A DNA stretch of 64,000 nucleotides from Chryseobacterium sp. c4a. GTDB taxonomy: Bacteria; Bacteroidota; Bacteroidia; Flavobacteriales; Weeksellaceae. The position numbers and the translations under genes were made by a program. Below, in pieces: positions 34,501-43,652 of this stretch; within the stretch, counting starts at the first letter, position 1, and every line of letters starts with the position of its first letter. The stretch is taken from positions 174,391 to 238,390 of the forward strand of contig NZ_WXVU01000007.1 of assembly GCF_009900745.1 (NCBI RefSeq), read 5' to 3'. Under the pieces are notes generated by a model. It worked only from the letters and a program-made list of their open reading frames with translations, did no database searches and was not told the origin of the DNA.

Positions 34501-35230
34501 CTTTGAACTGCTTATTCAGTTTGTCTTTTATCTGATCTAGCTGATCAACGAAAATTTCATTAGCTTTTGTATCATTACTTTTATTTTTAGGATCAATGAA
34601 CAACAGCAGATTTTTTCCATCTTTGGTCACAATATAACTGTCTTCAAGCTTAAAATCTTTGCTGATGTTTAAAGCATTTAATTTTTTGATACCTAAAAAA
34701 GTAAGTCCAAGAGGATCTTTTTTGATAAACTCTTTGGTCACAAGACTGGTAGGAGAGACTAATGAGATATAGTTATTCTCTACCTGTTGGGCAATACTGT
34801 CTTTCTGAAGTTTCCCCTGAATCTCTTTATAATCATTTTCATTCAGGAATAATGGGAGATTTTGGCTGACGAAATCAAATGTTTCAGAGATTTCATTATC
34901 ATTCACTTTTCCTTGAACAGAACCAATATATTTTTGAAGAGGTTCTATTTTCTGTAGAAAAGTATCTGCCGTTTCAGAAAGCTGAAAGCTGTCTTCATTC
35001 GATTTATTTTCTATGATAACGATGATCTTATCCGAAAAATTAAGCTGTTTAAGCACCTTTGCCGTAAGATCAGACTTTTCATTTTTAGGGATAATCTGAT
35101 TGATGTCTTCTTCAAAATTAATCTTTGAAGCAAAGAATAGACATAAGGCTGCAATTCCTAAAGCTGTAAAAACAGAAAGGATTTTATTCCTGGAAATCAG
35201 ATAGTATAAAAATATAAAAAAGCGATGCAT
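31577..35230 (-). CDS. MMPL/RND lipid exporter fused to acyltransferase and a C-terminal domain
   Basis: This 1217-residue protein has two RND-type halves, each with a large periplasmic loop and a six-helix bundle (helices near 12-30, 270-410, 440-460 and 680-840), followed by a PlsC-like acyltransferase (about 870-1060) with NHTSFLD and FPEAERS, and a third domain (about 1060-1217) starting around NILHIADDFGQ, which vaguely resembles a Rossmann or methyltransferase nucleotide loop. MMPL exporters (ApeM role) move lipids or aryl-polyenes; the fused acyltransferase suggests acylation coupled to export. It is the first gene of the dar unit and has a good promoter at 35250-35280. Confidence 0.88.
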   Translation of the reverse strand: MHRFFIFLYYLISRNKILSVFTALGIAALCLFFASKINFEEDINQIIPKNEKSDLTAKVLKQLNFSDKIIVIIENKSNEDSFQLSETADTFLQKIEPLQKYIGSVQGKVNDNEISETFDFVSQNLPLFLNENDYKEIQGKLQKDSIAQQVENNYISLVSPTSLVTKEFIKKDPLGLTFLGIKKLNALNISKDFKLEDSYIVTKDGKNLLLFIDPKNKSNDTKANEIFVDQLDQIKDKLNKQFKGKTEISYFGSPVIAVANAKQIKKDIQNTVVISMTVLLVLLIYYFKNFFTPIIVFLPTVFSVLLALLVLYFIKDKISAISLSVGAILIGITIDYALHILTHYKHNNNIEELYKEITQPIVLSSATTAVSFLCLVFVRSEALKDLGLFAAITVILSSITALIIVPQLYKPKHSEEKHNTNFIDKIGSYPYEKNKPLIIGCSVIILACLFGFRHVGFNEDIGDLNYIPKEMKISEAKLQKLSDITSKSIYTISYGNSEEQALARNSQLNTFLEQEKKEGKILSYNSIGSIVLSEKDQQKKINEWKTFWNDTKKNQTISELISNGNKFGFNNSAFDNFNEILNKNYSTLTIRDYEKVKALQISEFMSHEKDFYTVSNVVKVDENKRDTFIKDIEKKHDAIAIDRQQMNENFLGLLKRDFNTLINYSLLAIILTIIVFFRNFELTVLTMFPIVLTGVVTAGILYFLGLELNIFSTVVCTLVFGVGDDFSIFLTQAMQKEHTTGKNELPTYRTSIILAVFTTILSIGSLIFAKHPALHSLALVALIGMFSVIIITSTLYPFWFRLLITNRAKKGLSPITFRLFVVSVFCFLYYGLGGMIFSALGSFFVKNSKGKTLNIIKLILAKFLTSVLYSNPFVKKKVIKNSNEDFSKPAVIIANHTSFLDTLAIAMATHKIIYLVNDWVYKSPVFGKLVRALGFYPVSQGIENGMDQLKEKIAQGYSLVVFPEAERSYTNDVKRFHKGAFYIAEQFELDVLPLYIHGNSEVLPKGDFIIYDGSIIVKVGDRISKDDLSFGKNYSERTKKINAYYREEFAKLREEIEDENYFKKQLFLSYLYKDAEVVAAVKKDFNTSKLTYFELNKHIDADANILHIADDFGQKDVLLTLYQASRRIFSWIKNEEKRATAAHNYLVKRRKINYIKELSEVNKNIDVLLVSDDQFDLNEVQILPETIIFINTTNTVIKNENYTLKFSSDSLKVFKTK

Positions 35231-35249
35231 TGCATTTGTATCAAGTCTG

Positions 35250-35280
35250 CAAATTTAAATTTTTAAGAATTACATCAAAA
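35250..35280 (-). promoter_or_regulatory. Promoter of the MMPL-darA-darB unit
   Basis: On the minus strand TTTTG (35280-35276), an 18-bp spacer and TAAATTTG (35257-35250) match the Bacteroidota TTG / TAnnTTTG promoter. The ATG of the MMPL gene begins 20 bp after the -7 element. Confidence 0.8.
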
Positions 35281-35344
35281 TAGTTGGGGGATAAGTTTTG
35301 GCTGAAAATCAATAAAATATTCTAGGCAGAATAAAAAATTATTC

Positions 35345-35352
35345 TACTTTTG
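35345..35352 (+). promoter_or_regulatory. Candidate -7 element TACTTTTG
   Basis: TACTTTTG matches TAnnTTTG 72 bp before the ATG at 35425, divergent from the dar-unit promoter. No TTG is seen at the ideal upstream distance, so this is a partial match. Confidence 0.5.
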
Positions 35353-35424
35353 CAAAAGTTCCCTTTTGATGAAATGTATTTTAAACCACAATTATTATTA
35401 AAAAAATAAGAATCTGTTTTTGAT

Positions 35425-36426
35425 ATGTTGACAAAAAACGATGAAAAAATAAACGGATTCCTATTTGTAGCAGTACTCCCATTTTTACTGTTTGCGATGT
35501 CCTACTACGGTTTTGAGTCTTCCTATGTAAGGTTGAAGACCATGGAGAAGGCTCCGGACTTTATGTTCTCTTCTGTATATGCTTACAGAATAATCCCGAA
35601 TTATCTGAGTGTACATGTTACTGAGGTGGTAACGTTTATTGTAAACAACTATCTTCCCTTTCTGAAAAATTTTCTTTTGAAACAGGGAACATTATTCTAT
35701 CATAGTATTTTTCTGATCAACAGTTTCTTTTTTGTGCTGTCTTCGGTTATTCTACATTTAATTTTTAAATTAAAACCTGCAGGAATTCTTTTGAATTTGA
35801 ACATCAGAAGAATGATCCATCTGCTGGCCATTTTTTTTATTGTTATTACACAGTATGTTCCCACAAATTGTGATTCTATTGCAATTTTCTTTTATCTTTC
35901 AGGAGCATTACTTACGTTGAGGTATTTGCAGCATAGAAAAGCAATAGATTTTATTCTTTTATGTGCGGTGGTATGTATTTCTACGTTGGCAAGAGAAACT
36001 TCATGCCTGAATATTTCTTTTTTTGCCGCTGTATGTATTGATTTTGAAAAATTGAAAAAGAAGGATTTTACTTTTATAAAAGAACTTATACTTTTGGTGA
36101 TTGCTTTTATTGTCCCTTATGCGGGGCTTAGAATGACAATTCATCAGGATATTTCTTTTGTGGAAGGGATTTATTTTCTGGATAATTTCAGCAGCCCTTT
36201 TAATGTAAGCGGTCTTTTGTTTGGAACATTAAGCTTATATTTCAGTTATCTGTTGTGTAATGATGAAGGAAAAATATTGATCAGAAAATATCTGTTCTTC
36301 GCGATTCCTTACCTGGTTATGATTGCCATGGTGGGACTTTTTTGGGAGGTCAGATTATTTATCCCTTTAATTCTTACGGGATTTATTTTTACTTCCTATC
36401 AATTTAAAAATACCATATCCGTATAA
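35425..36426 (+). CDS. Polytopic membrane protein, GT-C-like
   Basis: This 333-residue protein has about eight hydrophobic segments and short charged loops, including a conserved-looking STLARETSCLNISFF. The architecture and neighbours suggest a GT-C fold glycosyltransferase or a polysaccharide assembly protein, but no catalytic motif is clear. Its stop codon overlaps the ATG of the EpsG-like gene by one base (TAATG), so both belong to one coupled unit. Confidence 0.7.
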   Translation: MLTKNDEKINGFLFVAVLPFLLFAMSYYGFESSYVRLKTMEKAPDFMFSSVYAYRIIPNYLSVHVTEVVTFIVNNYLPFLKNFLLKQGTLFYHSIFLINSFFFVLSSVILHLIFKLKPAGILLNLNIRRMIHLLAIFFIVITQYVPTNCDSIAIFFYLSGALLTLRYLQHRKAIDFILLCAVVCISTLARETSCLNISFFAAVCIDFEKLKKKDFTFIKELILLVIAFIVPYAGLRMTIHQDISFVEGIYFLDNFSSPFNVSGLLFGTLSLYFSYLLCNDEGKILIRKYLFFAIPYLVMIAMVGLFWEVRLFIPLILTGFIFTSYQFKNTISV

Positions 36427-37565
36427 TGAGTTTATTGCACCCCTATTATATCATTGCAATCATCTATATGTTGATTTACAGTTTTCAAGAAGTATATTCT
36501 GGGAAAACGAATAAACAGGCACTTTATATTTTAGCAATATATCTTGTTATTATTGCAGGGTTTCGTGATGATGTAGGGCCGGATTATGGAAGTTATATAG
36601 GGATCTATGTATATTCGGATACAAAAGATTATCTGAGTATCTTTCTTTCTGCACTTTCCATAAAAGGGCCACAGGTTGTGGAGCAGGAATGGCTCTATGT
36701 TTTGATTAATAAGATTCTTCTCAATATTTTTGATGCCCCCTTTTATATGCTGACTTTTGTAATTGCAGCATTGGTGACATTTTTTAAAACAAAATTTGTT
36801 GAAGAGAATACCCATTATCCCTTTACCTTTTTACTTTTTGTCTTTATTCCGGGATTCTTTATTGGAGAGAGTGGTCAGATCAGACAAAACTTAGGATGTT
36901 TCATGGCATATTGGGCAATTAGGTATATAAAAGAACGGAATCTGTGGATGTACCTTTTATGGATCTACCTCGCGGCGGGTATCCATAATGTTTGTTATCT
37001 GATGCTTCCAATGTATTGGGTAGCCAGGATTCCACTGAATAAAATGTGGATGCTTCTTTTTATTCTGATATCAGTATTTCTCTCTCCATTTGAGGTCTAT
37101 CGTTACTTTGGAGATTTATTGGGAAGTATGGCGAAAGAAAATACCTTGGTAGATGGTTTCAACGGTTATGTTAATGAGTCTGTAGAAAGGTTGAATGGTG
37201 GATTTGGAATTCCGGAGGCTATGTTGGCTATTTGTACAGCCTTCCTCTTTATTTTTGATACGAAAATGAAAGAGAAATATCCTTATTATGAATACCACCG
37301 AAATTATACTGTAATAGGAATCTGCTTTTATTTTATCTTTAGAAATAACCCTATCTTTTCATCCAGATTAACGGGGACTTTCCTGGCGTTTTCTTATATT
37401 CTAATTCCGAATACCATGTTTGTGGTTTCTAAAGGAATGAGGACCGCAATACATAGCTTCATTATATGTTTGGTGATTTTTAATTTTGTGGTATTTTCCA
37501 TGTTTAAAAACATTACAGCAGGAAGATTCACGATAGATCTTTATCATAACCATATTCTTCCGTAA
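36426..37565 (+). CDS. EpsG-like polysaccharide polymerase
   Basis: This 379-residue protein has about ten transmembrane segments. The first loop contains AGFRDDVGPDYGSYIGIY, the R...G.D...Y signature of EpsG / Wzy-like O-antigen polymerases, and there is a later SGQIRQNLGCFMAYWAIRYI block with the conserved RQ. It should polymerise repeat units of an exopolysaccharide or O-antigen at the inner membrane. It is coupled to the preceding gene by TAATG and followed after 23 bp by an acyltransferase-3 gene. Confidence 0.82.
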   Translation: MSLLHPYYIIAIIYMLIYSFQEVYSGKTNKQALYILAIYLVIIAGFRDDVGPDYGSYIGIYVYSDTKDYLSIFLSALSIKGPQVVEQEWLYVLINKILLNIFDAPFYMLTFVIAALVTFFKTKFVEENTHYPFTFLLFVFIPGFFIGESGQIRQNLGCFMAYWAIRYIKERNLWMYLLWIYLAAGIHNVCYLMLPMYWVARIPLNKMWMLLFILISVFLSPFEVYRYFGDLLGSMAKENTLVDGFNGYVNESVERLNGGFGIPEAMLAICTAFLFIFDTKMKEKYPYYEYHRNYTVIGICFYFIFRNNPIFSSRLTGTFLAFSYILIPNTMFVVSKGMRTAIHSFIICLVIFNFVVFSMFKNITAGRFTIDLYHNHILP

Positions 37566-37588
37566 GGTGGTTCTATATTTTATCATAT

Positions 37589-38647
37589 ATGGCTGAACAG
37601 AAAAATAGAATATTGGTTTTAGATGGTTTAAGAGGGCTTGCTATTTTGTTGGTCTTTCTTTTCCATGGATATTATATTTGGGGAAAAAATTACCCTTTTG
37701 GAGATTTGTATAAAGATAATATCCTTGTCAAATATGGAGATCTTGGAGTGCAGCTTTTCTTTCTGATATCCGGGTTTGTCATTCTGATGTCTATGGAAAA
37801 AACACCCGGTTTTATTCAGTTTATTAAAAACAGATGGGTGAGACTTTTTCCAAGTATGCTAATCTGTTCCTTGATGATCTATTGTACTGCCGGATTCTTT
37901 TCTGAAAGACCTTTGGGGGTTCCAGAGCTTAAATCATTGCTTCCGGGAATATTATTCGTAGACGAAGGGCTGCTTGAACGTATTTTTAAAACAGATTTTC
38001 CCGTTTTAGAATCATCATTCTGGTCTTTATATATTGAAGTGAAATTTTACGCTATTTTCGGGGCACTTTATTATCTGTTTAAAAGAAATCTGGCGTTGCT
38101 GGGAATCTTTATCATTTATCTGGTGGCTGTTTCTTACCAGATCCTGGAATTTCACCATTTGCTTCCTTTGGAGTTGTTGAAGTTTAAAGCTTACATTGGA
38201 AATTTTGTGTATTTTGGATGGTTTGTTGCAGGAGCGTTAATCTATATTTACTATAAGGAAAGGGATAAAAGATATCTATATGCCTTTATTATTGCTACAA
38301 TATGTGCGATGTTCTATATGTACAGACTTCAGGACATGACGAGAAATGTATACCTTCTCATACTGGTTCTTATTTTTGTGGGAGCGTTATTTTGGGATAA
38401 GATGGAACGTTTCTTTTCTATGAGGCTATTTACTTTTATTGGCTTTGTGAGTTATCCTATTTATTTGCTGCATGAAAATATGATGATCGCATGGATGGTG
38501 AAGATTGATAAACATATTCCTGTTCCCTATTGGCTGTTGCCCATTATTTCTTTTTCGCTTGTTATTCCTATCGCCTATCTCGTGGCAAAATATATTGAAC
38601 CCCCGATTCAGAAAAAATTAAAACTTTTGCTTAAAAATATAAAATAA
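37589..38647 (+). CDS. Acyltransferase 3 family membrane protein
   Basis: This 352-residue protein begins with VLDGLRGLAILLVFLFH, the hallmark of the acyltransferase-3 (OafA/NodX) family with the conserved histidine of the first helix, and has about ten transmembrane segments; SSFWSLYIEVKFY in the middle carries the conserved S-W-S-L-E block. It transfers acetyl or other acyl groups to surface sugars. Together with the two preceding membrane proteins it forms a small glycan assembly unit ended by the terminator at 38646-38674. Confidence 0.9.
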   Translation: MAEQKNRILVLDGLRGLAILLVFLFHGYYIWGKNYPFGDLYKDNILVKYGDLGVQLFFLISGFVILMSMEKTPGFIQFIKNRWVRLFPSMLICSLMIYCTAGFFSERPLGVPELKSLLPGILFVDEGLLERIFKTDFPVLESSFWSLYIEVKFYAIFGALYYLFKRNLALLGIFIIYLVAVSYQILEFHHLLPLELLKFKAYIGNFVYFGWFVAGALIYIYYKERDKRYLYAFIIATICAMFYMYRLQDMTRNVYLLILVLIFVGALFWDKMERFFSMRLFTFIGFVSYPIYLLHENMMIAWMVKIDKHIPVPYWLLPIISFSLVIPIAYLVAKYIEPPIQKKLKLLLKNIK

Positions 38648-38674
38648 AGAAACGGTATAGATGCCGTTTCTTTT
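38646..38674 (+). terminator. Terminator after the acyltransferase-3 gene
   Basis: AAAGAAACGGTAT and ATGCCGTTTCTTT form a long stem with one G-T pair and a short loop, starting at the stop codon and followed by T-rich sequence. The rest of the 305-bp gap to 38952 is AT-rich and I find no convincing promoter or gene in it. Confidence 0.85.
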
Positions 38675-38952
38675 ATTTAAATACTTGTTCAATGTGTCTT
38701 TATTATATCCTCAATCCGAGATGCTGTATCGCTTAATTATAGGTAAGTCTTTCATTGCTAGTGTAGTGTTAAGTGTTTTTTAACCTTTTGGTGTATTTTT
38801 TGATCCTGTGTTAATTATTTTTCAATTATAAAATAATAATATTAAATAATTCGTTTAATAATTGATTTATGTCATAATTAATGGTCTGTTATATAGCTTT
38901 TTTATATCAAAAGTATAGGGGTGTACTTGTGTTTATATAAAAAATCAGTGAC

Positions 38953-41900
38953 ATGGAAGAATCAATATTAAAAAAAATGGGGGCAATTATTTGCCTTGTC
39001 TTGGTATGTAACTACTCTATCCAGGGTATGGGGCTGAAAGAACAAACGAGCTCAATCGGAAAATTTCAAAAAAAAGTTCAGGATACGATAATAAAACCTT
39101 CGGAGAAGGTTGATAAAACAGCAAGAAAAGCTGATTTTAATGATTTGAGAGACTGGACAAAAGCACCAAACAGCTATCTTTTCGATCCAAGTCAGAATAA
39201 TGAAGGCTTATATGTTCCTGTGAAAAAAGCTTATGCAATGTGGCAACAGGATAAGATTATTGGGCCTTCAGGAATTCCTGCCGGACAAGTTACAGCAGAT
39301 GTTCTTTGGGAAGATAATCCCGGACTGATAAAGTCGGGGGTAGGGTACCTTCTTGAAATAATAGGCTCTGGAGAGAATGCGAAAATAAAAATTCCCATCA
39401 ATAAATCGAAAGAAGGGAATGCTGTTGTAGCTTTAAAAGTCAATGGTGAGATCTTCTGGTCATGGCATATCTGGGTTACCGATAATCCAGCGAATGGTTC
39501 CACTTACAAAAGTTTTACAAAAGTATCAAGACAAAGAAACAACGGAACGGTTGAATTGATTCCCGATTTTGAATGGGGATGGATGGATCGAAACCTGGGG
39601 GCCATCGGAAACTCAATCACAGCAACAGAGTGGAATAAAAATGGTGGACTCCTATACCAATGGGGAAGAAAAGATCCTATCCCGCCTTTAGCTTTAAAAG
39701 GAGATGACTTTTATGAAGTTTCAGGATCAATAGGGAGGGTGAGGCACAGAGGAGCCAAAAATTTTACGGGTGCTGTCAAAATTGATGACCTTAGAAAATT
39801 TGTTCTGCTTTCCAATGCGGAAGTTAGTAATAATATGAAGCTTTCAATAAAAAATCCGTTAAGCCTTATTTATGTGAATAAAGATGATAATTCAGGGCCC
39901 GCTTACTATAATAACAATGCAGCCTTGATGGTCAATTGGTTTGGACGATCTGCAACTATTCCGGATTCACAGCTTTCAGAATTAAATTTATGGTCAGACA
40001 ATGCTCAGGGAAAGGTAAGTGCAAATTATAATGATGATAGTAATGCTAAACCTTATCAGGATAAATCGTCCTATGATCCTTGTCCAAACGGGTGGCGAAT
40101 TCCTTCTATGCTGGTTGCTAATTTAGCCTCTCAATCCTATGTAGATGATGTGAGATTAGACTTTTCACCATTTGGAGTAAGAACGAATATGGGGAAGAAT
40201 ACTTTTGAAGCCAATAAATATCACGTGATAAAGCCAACGGATACTAATACACCGAACTATATGAAAGGTTTTAAATTGTATGTCAATACAGGCTTTGATC
40301 TATCCAATGTGAATGGTTTTAATATGGGGCTTTTTCCAGGAACGGGGCAACTAGGGCTTACAGTTCATCAGGGACAATATACGGATCAGCATCATATTGG
40401 TTTATGGACAGCTACCATGGCCAAACATTTTGATAATACTCCGGTTGTCGGAGCTCGTGCATTGTTTATGGTTCCGGATAAAGATCAGCCTGATATTCCG
40501 GATGCTGCTTTTCCGAATGTGAAAGGACGATACTGGTATATGCCGTTGGCTGCCGGAGAAACTTCTGGTGCTAATGCTTGCCGCTGTATAAAAGATCCGT
40601 TGTATGTGTTGGACGGCTATGATTTCCCACCAGAATATTTGCCTGCCGTTGTTGAATTTAAAGACGGAATTAATAATCCGAATACCTATCAGGTAGTGAA
40701 AAATACTACCATGACCACTCTTGATATTCCAATAAGTAAAGCATTTTCTGTTCAAAGTCAAATGTTAAATAATAAAGAGATTCTTTCTGCGTCGAGTTTT
40801 AATAATTTGAAAGCAAATGTTCTCTGGAGTACAAACGCTGGGTTAATCAGTAAAGTGACAATTCCTGGCGGATCACCAATTTCATTAGAAGGAATTTCAA
40901 ATACGAAAATTCAGGTTACAATTAATCCCAATCAAAGTGGAAATGCAGTAATTACTCTGCATAATGGAAGCATTACAAATCCTGTATATTGGAGCTGGCA
41001 TGTTTGGGTTACAGATACTCCGGTTACTTCCATCCCTTATACGACAGAATTACCCAATACAGCAGTTACCAATTATGTGAATTATGTTGATAAAGGAGCA
41101 TCACCCTTACAAACAGAGTTTATGGACAGAAACCTGGGAGCAACAGATGCTTTTCCGGTAGTTGCCAATCCATTAACACCTACAGCAGCTGAACTTGCAA
41201 GAATCAGAGCTTCAACCGGAATGCATTATCAATGGGGAAGAAAAGATCCTCTCCCAACTTTTCAATATGCAGATAACAGAGGCTCGTTTAATGTGTTTTT
41301 AGGAACAGCAGGAGCGGATGGAACAGTGACTTATTCTCCTTTAACGGTAGCCACTTATAATAATCTGGCAGGAAGTTATATCGTCCCGTTTAATACCTAT
41401 ACAAATTCAGCCAATGCAAACGTGTTACCAACAGACAAAATTGCAGATAAGGTTTCAAAAGTTGTAATGTATTCAGTGAAGAATCCTTTAGTTTATATGA
41501 TTCCAAGTACTTTTGCAGCTTACAACAGTGCTACACCAAATTTTACAAACGGAACAGATTGGTTGGCAGATGAGCCTAATTTAGCCCCGGACAGATGGGG
41601 AAGAGGAACTACAAAATCCCCTTTTGATCCTTGCCCGGAAGGATGGCGAATTCCGGATCTTACAGGTGTTTCTATTACTGCAAATCAGGATTTTGGGATT
41701 TCTCCATGGTATAAAAAAGGCAAAAATGTAGCAACAGCATTTAGCGTACTTACCGATTATTTAGGAACAAGAGTTAGGAATCCCAGCACAACTTCTACTA
41801 TAGGGTATGCTTTTAATGACCCATCTTATACAGTGGGAAGTTATCCAAATTCAGGATCCAGAGGTTTTAGAAGTGTCATTACCAATCAAAATGCAGCAGG

Positions 41901-42210
41901 AAGCTATAATACGATTAATTTCCAATATCCGGGGATCTGGACTGGTGCTTTGTTATCAAATTATATAGGAAGACCTATCAATATTCTTTGGGATGCTGCT
42001 TCTAATGCAAACCGGATGCTGGCATTCCATGATAATAATGACCCTTATTTCGGAATGAATTGCAGATGTGTGAAAATAAAATTGGATGCCAATGGAAATG
42101 AATTAGGCCCCATTCCTAAAGATCAGGTTACAGCTTTACCAGCTACGATAAATGGGATTCCCAAAGATTTAATTACACTCAATGCAAGATTTGTTAAAGG
42201 AAAAAAATAA
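38953..42210 (+). CDS. Large secreted protein with two FISUMP-like repeats
   Basis: This 1085-residue protein has an N-terminal signal (MGAIICLVLVCNYSIQG from Met9 may be the true start). Two long homologous units follow (about 95-570 and 590-1060). Each has, in order, WSWHIWVTD or WSWHVWVTD, MDRNLGA, YQWGRKDP, a DPCPNGWRIP or DPCPEGWRIP motif, a GLWTA or GIWTG segment and a cysteine pair near CRCIKDP or CRCVKIK. This set is typical of the Fibrobacter-succinogenes major paralogous (FISUMP) domain found in surface proteins of Bacteroidota. The role is probably extracellular adhesion or glycan interaction. It stands alone between two terminators. No C-terminal type IX sorting domain is obvious. 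Confidence 0.78.
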   Translation: MEESILKKMGAIICLVLVCNYSIQGMGLKEQTSSIGKFQKKVQDTIIKPSEKVDKTARKADFNDLRDWTKAPNSYLFDPSQNNEGLYVPVKKAYAMWQQDKIIGPSGIPAGQVTADVLWEDNPGLIKSGVGYLLEIIGSGENAKIKIPINKSKEGNAVVALKVNGEIFWSWHIWVTDNPANGSTYKSFTKVSRQRNNGTVELIPDFEWGWMDRNLGAIGNSITATEWNKNGGLLYQWGRKDPIPPLALKGDDFYEVSGSIGRVRHRGAKNFTGAVKIDDLRKFVLLSNAEVSNNMKLSIKNPLSLIYVNKDDNSGPAYYNNNAALMVNWFGRSATIPDSQLSELNLWSDNAQGKVSANYNDDSNAKPYQDKSSYDPCPNGWRIPSMLVANLASQSYVDDVRLDFSPFGVRTNMGKNTFEANKYHVIKPTDTNTPNYMKGFKLYVNTGFDLSNVNGFNMGLFPGTGQLGLTVHQGQYTDQHHIGLWTATMAKHFDNTPVVGARALFMVPDKDQPDIPDAAFPNVKGRYWYMPLAAGETSGANACRCIKDPLYVLDGYDFPPEYLPAVVEFKDGINNPNTYQVVKNTTMTTLDIPISKAFSVQSQMLNNKEILSASSFNNLKANVLWSTNAGLISKVTIPGGSPISLEGISNTKIQVTINPNQSGNAVITLHNGSITNPVYWSWHVWVTDTPVTSIPYTTELPNTAVTNYVNYVDKGASPLQTEFMDRNLGATDAFPVVANPLTPTAAELARIRASTGMHYQWGRKDPLPTFQYADNRGSFNVFLGTAGADGTVTYSPLTVATYNNLAGSYIVPFNTYTNSANANVLPTDKIADKVSKVVMYSVKNPLVYMIPSTFAAYNSATPNFTNGTDWLADEPNLAPDRWGRGTTKSPFDPCPEGWRIPDLTGVSITANQDFGISPWYKKGKNVATAFSVLTDYLGTRVRNPSTTSTIGYAFNDPSYTVGSYPNSGSRGFRSVITNQNAAGSYNTINFQYPGIWTGALLSNYIGRPINILWDAASNANRMLAFHDNNDPYFGMNCRCVKIKLDANGNELGPIPKDQVTALPATINGIPKDLITLNARFVKGKK

Positions 42211-42245
42211 AATAGTAAAATTACAGAGTACGATCATCAAAAAAT

Positions 42246-42272
42246 GCCGGTTCATTGTTGAGCCGGCTTTAT
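42246..42272 (+). terminator. Terminator of the FISUMP-like gene
   Basis: GCCGGTTCA and TGAGCCGGC form a 9-bp stem (one G-T pair) around TTGT, followed by a T-rich run, 35 bp after the stop. Confidence 0.85.
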
Positions 42273-42449
42273 TGTTTGTTTCTATGGTTTAAAAAAGGAA
42301 TTTACTTCCAGATAATGGATTGTTCGTATTAAAAAAAGGAAATATATGCCTTTGGATAAGTGTAAATTCATAATTTTAGCACTTGTAAAAATTAGGAAAA
42401 GATGCAGTACCGTTTGTTCTTTCCTTTTTGCGGATTTTAAAAATACACT

Positions 42450-43598
42450 ATGAGGTTAGAAAAATTTGTGCAACATTTTAATATTAAGATCTTTATTTAT
42501 TTTTTGATCGCTATTACAGCAATTTACACCCTTGCTTTTACCCTTGCTTTTAATCTTAAAGACGATGGATATATTCTGGCAGACTGGTTGATCAACTATG
42601 AAGACGGAGGTTTCAAAAGAAGAGGACTGTCCGGAAGTTTCTTTTTTATTCTTCAGGATATAACAGGGCTCAGTCTTAATTATATTGTCTACTTCTTTCA
42701 GTTTCTTATCATTTCATTGTTTTTTGGGTTGTATACAAAACTTATTAGATATAAGGTGACAGACTTGCTTTATCTCTCACTCTTATTGTCATCCATTGGG
42801 TTTGTAGGGCTTTTGAACACTGTAACTTATGTAGGGAAAAAAGAATTCATCGTATTTCTTTTGTTTACTTACTTTGTTTACCTTCTGGATCATGATAAAT
42901 TGTCAAAATATAAAGAATATGTTTTCTGTTTATTTCTTTTTATAAGTACACTTCTGCATGAGGTTACCCTCTTTTATATTCCTTATTTTGCCATTGCACT
43001 GTATTTGAAAAATGGGAAGTTGGAGATCAAAAGATATATCAAGTATTTCCTGGCGGCCTCTATTCCTGCTGTTGCAATTATTGTGTGGGGGAAAAATGTG
43101 AATGAGGGAATGTCACTGGAAATCCTGAGCAGAAGGGGAGTGCATCCTACTTATGGTATTTTCTATTGGAATATTGATGAAAGACAATATATTAAAGAAC
43201 ATCTTAACGAATATCTGCTTTACTTTATCAGCTTAGGAATAAGCGTACTTCATATCAGCTATTATTTAAAATATCTAAAAGGCCGAAAGATTTTATATAT
43301 TTTATTAATCGGAGCCTTTCTCTTTTCATTTCCACTGTTTTATCTGGCTATAGACTGGGGAAGATGGATGTATATTCATATGATGCTCATGATTATTCTT
43401 TTGGCTATGATGTTGAAAAAAGGAGACTCTATATATGTCTATGAGCCAATAATTATTAATCGGAAATTTTATATAACAATGGCTATTATACTGCTGTCTC
43501 TGCTGTATAGAGTTGAAATGTCCGGAAAGGGCTTCACCTTCGAGGGAATACTCTACAGACTTTTTGTTGCTCCGCTGGAATTGTTAAATAAAATGTGA
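42450..43598 (+). CDS. Polytopic membrane protein, glycan assembly-like
   Basis: This 382-residue protein has nine or ten transmembrane segments, an early acidic loop NLKDDGYILADWLINYEDGGFKRR and a mid-protein STLLHEVTLFYIPYF motif. It resembles EpsG/Wzy-like or GT-C proteins in layout, but I cannot name a family. The N-terminus contains a 12-bp direct duplication (ACCCTTGCTTTT twice, giving LAFTLAF). It lies 54 bp upstream of topA without a terminator between them. Confidence 0.65.
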   Translation: MRLEKFVQHFNIKIFIYFLIAITAIYTLAFTLAFNLKDDGYILADWLINYEDGGFKRRGLSGSFFFILQDITGLSLNYIVYFFQFLIISLFFGLYTKLIRYKVTDLLYLSLLLSSIGFVGLLNTVTYVGKKEFIVFLLFTYFVYLLDHDKLSKYKEYVFCLFLFISTLLHEVTLFYIPYFAIALYLKNGKLEIKRYIKYFLAASIPAVAIIVWGKNVNEGMSLEILSRRGVHPTYGIFYWNIDERQYIKEHLNEYLLYFISLGISVLHISYYLKYLKGRKILYILLIGAFLFSFPLFYLAIDWGRWMYIHMMLMIILLAMMLKKGDSIYVYEPIIINRKFYITMAIILLSLLYRVEMSGKGFTFEGILYRLFVAPLELLNKM

Positions 43599-43626
43599 TT
43601 TCAAAAAGTATATAATAAAAAAGCTT

Positions 43627-43634
43627 TACTTTTG
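43627..43634 (+). promoter_or_regulatory. Candidate -7 element of topA (TACTTTTG)
   Basis: TACTTTTG matches TAnnTTTG 18 bp before the topA ATG. No clear TTG lies at the expected distance upstream. An A-tract and T-tract follow. Confidence 0.5.
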
Positions 43635-43652
43635 CAAAAAATTTTTTTTAGA

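Noticed and set aside
40218..40231. ATCACGTGAT palindrome as a second parS site
   Set aside because: It has only the six-base core of parS, with mismatched flanks, and lies inside a coding region.
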